Shown: positions 61,713-64,000 of the stretch, piece by piece
Layout of the letters: each line of letters starts with the position of its first letter
Numbering within the stretch: position 1 is the first letter of the stretch
Assembly (NCBI GenBank): GCA_028695965.1
Contig: JAQVHZ010000001.1
Span: 62,001-126,000 of the forward strand
Source of the DNA: Thermoguttaceae bacterium
GTDB taxonomy: Bacteria; Planctomycetota; Planctomycetia; Pirellulales; Thermoguttaceae
Length of the DNA stretch: 64,000 nucleotides
Direction of reading: 5' to 3'
Made by a program: the position numbers and the translations under genes
The notes under the pieces: generated by a model
The model's input: only the letters and a program-made list of their open reading frames with translations
What the model was told of the DNA's origin: nothing
The model's database searches: none

Positions 61713-62240
61713 TTCTTCATCCGATTGACAGTCGACATACTGCCAACTGCGCGCTTCTTCTCATTGAAAAAAACCGTACGGCAAAACCGACGGCAATTCG
61801 ATTTACTATTCGGTTGAACCAACCTGCCTTTTCAAGGAAAAAGGGGTCGAAAGAGAGAGTTTCCTCAAAGCGCGTATATATAAAACGGGATGTAACGGTT
61901 ATTACGCCGACCGTCCTTCGTCCGGACAATTATTCGCCGACGTGAACAGCGCTATCCCCGCGTCAATTTTGGGCGTCCCGACGTCGACGGTTCGTCAAAT
62001 CTTTAGATTCGCAAGCTTAAGACAAGACGCGCAGAAAACGACGGCCCTTGAAAAAACTGAAAATAGAAAATATCGCGCGGAAAAATTACAAAGTCATGTT
62101 TACAAAATCGACAAAATTCTCTATCTTAGTTTAAGCGACGCAAGAATCGGCAAGCGCGAACGCGGCGTTCGCGCCTTAATTTGTTCCGCCCTGCGTTTCG
62201 ACGACACGACGCCACAATCGCGCGATAAGGAAAACTGGTA
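61713..62240. other. 528-base intergenic region upstream of lpxA
   Basis: Divergent promoter region between the Cys-repeat gene and lpxA. An AT-rich TATATATAAAA stretch sits near 61876. No -35/-10 pair is convincing enough to mark. A plus-strand frame (61942-62241) overlaps the lpxA start by one base but has no ribosome binding site or recognisable motif and is not called. Confidence 0.5.
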
Positions 62241-63176
62241 ATGCAAATTCATCGATTAGCTGTAGTCGACCCCAACGCCAAACTCGGTAAAGACGTTCAA
62301 ATTGGTCCTTTCTGCGTCGTCGAAGACGGCGTTGTTATAGGCGACGGGACGATTCTCGAACCGCGCGTTACGATCAAAAAAGGTTCGATCGTCGGCAAGA
62401 ATAATCACCTCTTCGAGGGCGCGACGATCGGCGGGCTGCCTCAATGCGTCGGACTATCGGAAGAAGAATGCGGCGGCGTCATTGTGGGCGACGGCAACGT
62501 TATCAGGGAAAACGTTACGATTCATCGCTCGATGCATCCGGAAGGAACGACGATCGTCGGCGACGACTGTATGTTGATGGTAAACGCGCACGTCGCTCAC
62601 GACTGCAACGTCGCCAACAGCGTCATCCTGGCGAACAACGCCATGCTCGCCGGACACGTCGTCGTCGGACGCCGCGCGTTCGTCTCCGGCGGCGCGGGCG
62701 CGCACCAATTTGTTCGTATTGGCGCGTTCGCTATGGTCGGCGGTCATGCGCATCTCGTGCGCGACGTTCCCCCGTTCTTTACGGTCGACGGTCTTTCGAG
62801 CCAAGTCGTCGGCTTGAACCTTGTCGGTCTGCGCCGCGGCGGGTTCTCTTCCGCCGACGTGAAGACGCTCAAGGCGATCTATCGCATCGTCTATAAGAGC
62901 GACCTCAATTGGCGCGAAATTGTCGATAAGATTGAAAAAGAATATACCGAGGGCGTCGGGCTGGAAATGGCGAAATTCCTCGCGTCGACGACCCGCGGCA
63001 TCACCTTCGAACGCGCGGCGCTCCCGACCCTTGCCGAGGCGCGAGAAGCCGCGCGCGAAGCGGCGGAGAGGCCGAAAGGCGCCAAAGACGCCGAACCGGA
63101 AATCTTTCAGCTGCGCGTCGTCGACGAAAACGGAGCGTCTCTCCTGCCCCCGCCCTCAAAGAGACGGATTGTGTGA
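62241..63176 (+). CDS. lpxA: UDP-N-acetylglucosamine acyltransferase
   Basis: 311 residues; AAGGAAAA precedes the ATG. It catalyses the first step of lipid A synthesis, transfer of a hydroxyacyl chain from ACP to O3 of UDP-GlcNAc, in the cytoplasm. The left-handed beta-helix hexapeptides are clear (VGKDVQIGPF-type repeats, VIGDGTILEPRVTI, VIVGDGNVIRENVTIHRSMHPEGT). The catalytic His is in NAHVAHDCNV, followed by GGAGAHQFVRIGAFAMVGG and VRDVPPFF. The C-terminus is ~45 residues longer than usual, charged and Glu/Ala-rich. No lpxD, fabZ or lpxB is adjacent. A terminator follows at 63222. It supports an outer membrane with lipid A. Confidence 0.92.
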   Translation: MQIHRLAVVDPNAKLGKDVQIGPFCVVEDGVVIGDGTILEPRVTIKKGSIVGKNNHLFEGATIGGLPQCVGLSEEECGGVIVGDGNVIRENVTIHRSMHPEGTTIVGDDCMLMVNAHVAHDCNVANSVILANNAMLAGHVVVGRRAFVSGGAGAHQFVRIGAFAMVGGHAHLVRDVPPFFTVDGLSSQVVGLNLVGLRRGGFSSADVKTLKAIYRIVYKSDLNWREIVDKIEKEYTEGVGLEMAKFLASTTRGITFERAALPTLAEAREAAREAAERPKGAKDAEPEIFQLRVVDENGASLLPPPSKRRIV

Positions 63177-63221
63177 ATAGAAGACGATTAAAGAACGGCT
63201 CGCGCGGCGTCTGCCGTATTC

Positions 63222-63267
63222 AACGCGTTTGCAGATTTCATGAGGTTTGCAGACGCGTTTTCTTTTT
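63222..63267 (+). terminator. intrinsic terminator of lpxA
   Basis: AACGCGTTTGCA (63222-63233) pairs with TGCAGACGCGTT (63248-63259), 12 bp with one G-U pair, followed by TTTTCTTTTT. Confidence 0.8.
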
Positions 63268-63286
63268 GGCGCGCAGCGCGCAATAG

Positions 63287-63314
63287 TTGCATACGGCAAA
63301 GAATTGTTTATAAT
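63287..63314 (+). promoter_or_regulatory. sigma-70-like promoter of the zinc-ribbon gene
   Basis: TTGCAT (63287-63292), a 16-base spacer and a perfect TATAAT (63309-63314) lie 45 bases before the TTG start. Confidence 0.6.
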
Positions 63315-63359
63315 GGCGAAAACGTCCGAACTCACGCCCCGAGTCAAAGGAGCAAAGCC

Positions 63360-64000
63360 TTGAGTCTAAAGTCTGAACTCGAAGAAAATCCGTACGCGCC
63401 TCCCATCGAAGAAGATTACCTTCAAACGTCGCTCGAATACCGCGACGCGTTCGATTCCGACGAGGATTTTCGCGAAGCGCTCGCCGTTTGGCCAAAATGC
63501 GCGCAGTGCGGGCGACGGAGGATCACACGATGTCCGGTGTGCAAGACGTCCGGCAATCTTTTTCCGCTAGGAGATTCCGCCTTCTGGAACGCAAAAGCCG
63601 ACGACCAAACGCAAATCGAGCCCGTGCAGAGCTGTTGCGCAAGACGTCAGAATCGGCACGACGAAGCTCTTTATAATAACGCGGAAACGACGGCCGTTAT
63701 GGACGGTCAGATCTTCCCTGGTCTTCCGAGCGCTCGCTGCATCGCCAAAACGTATGAGAAAACTTCAGACGTCTTCGACGAACTAGCGGACGAACGAGAA
63801 CGCGTCAATTCTTGGGAAGAGGCTGCCGAACAAGGCCGCGGTCTGCTCTCGAACCTTTCTGGCGAAGAAGGCGTCGTTGAAGCGCCGACGCGCGACGCTC
63901 CGATTCTCGTCTGTCACGTCTGCTCTGAAGCGTTCGCGCCGCAGTTCCCTAAACGTTGCGAATGGTGCAATTATGAATTCGAAACGGGAATCGACGAAGA
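63360..64000 (+). CDS. Zinc-ribbon protein of unknown function, cut by the window end
   Basis: Partial: open for 213 codons to the end of the window without a stop. It starts at TTG, supported by AAAGGAG seven bases upstream and by the promoter at 63287-63314. The N-terminus is acidic (SELEENPYAPPIEEDYLQTS). The first zinc ribbon is KCAQCGRRRITRCPVCK (~residues 48-63). A second CxxC...CxxC set (VCHVCSEAFAPQFPKRCEWC) lies close to the window end. The protein is not recognised, but the two ribbons suggest a zinc-binding or nucleic-acid-binding protein. The frame has no ATG near its start, so an ATG-only gene call would miss it. Confidence 0.6.
   Translation, partial: MSLKSELEENPYAPPIEEDYLQTSLEYRDAFDSDEDFREALAVWPKCAQCGRRRITRCPVCKTSGNLFPLGDSAFWNAKADDQTQIEPVQSCCARRQNRHDEALYNNAETTAVMDGQIFPGLPSARCIAKTYEKTSDVFDELADERERVNSWEEAAEQGRGLLSNLSGEEGVVEAPTRDAPILVCHVCSEAFAPQFPKRCEWCNYEFETGIDE

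Noticed and set aside
61942..62241. 99-codon plus-strand frame before lpxA
   Set aside because: GTG start without a ribosome binding site and no recognisable features, although its stop touches the lpxA ATG.

Overview
The window reads as a chromosome segment of an anaerobic planctomycete (Planctomycetota, perhaps a host-associated or sediment Pirellulales/Thermoguttaceae-type lineage; the rank below phylum is a guess). The phylum call rests on a DUF1559 major pseudopilin with its lipoprotein partner, a DUF1207 outer-membrane protein, a DUF3754 membrane protein, a ThiD2-ThiE fusion, a MotA/TolQ-type channel with a long tail next to a single-span coiled-coil partner, and an N-terminal LEPR-XLL-like motif on a giant surface protein. 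lpxA implies an outer membrane with lipid A. The Hdr/Flx redox cluster implies anaerobic, ferredoxin-based metabolism. No rRNA, tRNA, IS element, prophage or CRISPR array was recognised.

Layout. 1-13.4 kb: a secreted beta-helix glycosidase, a DUF3754 protein, thiE, a 32-bp tandem-repeat array, an AlbA_2/Schlafen-like regulator, scpA, then the DUF1559 pseudopilin, its lipoprotein and a 1219-residue M14 carboxypeptidase joined to a predicted propeller. 13.5-14.4 kb: a solitary cytosine-5 DNA methyltransferase. 14.6-23.7 kb, minus strand: a complete HdrABC-FlxABCD set. The order of transcription is hdrC, hdrB, sugar isomerase, HExxH secreted protein, hdrA, flxD(mvhD), flxC, flxB, flxA. Two genes without an obvious redox role sit inside it, and hdrC is cut off by a terminator. 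24.1-28.9 kb: a BRCT-like/MerR/TPR regulator, an MFS transporter and two duplicated GT2 glycosyltransferases. 29.0-38.3 kb, minus strand: a DnaQ-fold protein with altered catalytic acids and its coupled partner, the TolQ-like channel pair, DUF1207, ribokinase and UDP-glucuronate decarboxylase. 38.5-58.5 kb: one open reading frame of 6680 codons, about 31% of the window, for a surface protein with a metzincin-type protease and five beta-helix modules. 59.5-64 kb: a Cys-repeat secreted protein, lpxA and a truncated zinc-ribbon gene.

How the genes work together. Flx/Hdr should oxidise NADH and pass electrons by flavin-based bifurcation to ferredoxin and to a disulfide-type acceptor, as proposed for Desulfovibrio FlxABCD-HdrABC. 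No hydrogenase or formate dehydrogenase is nearby, so NADH is the likely donor. The cell-envelope theme is strong: pseudopilin, giant adhesin-like protein, outer-membrane barrel, lipid A synthesis, and UDP-xylose and glycosyltransferase functions. Secreted carbohydrate- and peptide-degrading enzymes (beta-helix glycosidase, M14 fusion, metzincin) suggest a polymer-degrading lifestyle.

Transcription signals are readable: several sigma-70-like promoters (TTGACA/TATAAT types) and many intrinsic terminators separate the units. Several start codons were set downstream of the longest frame because of these signals, signal peptides or ribosome binding sites.
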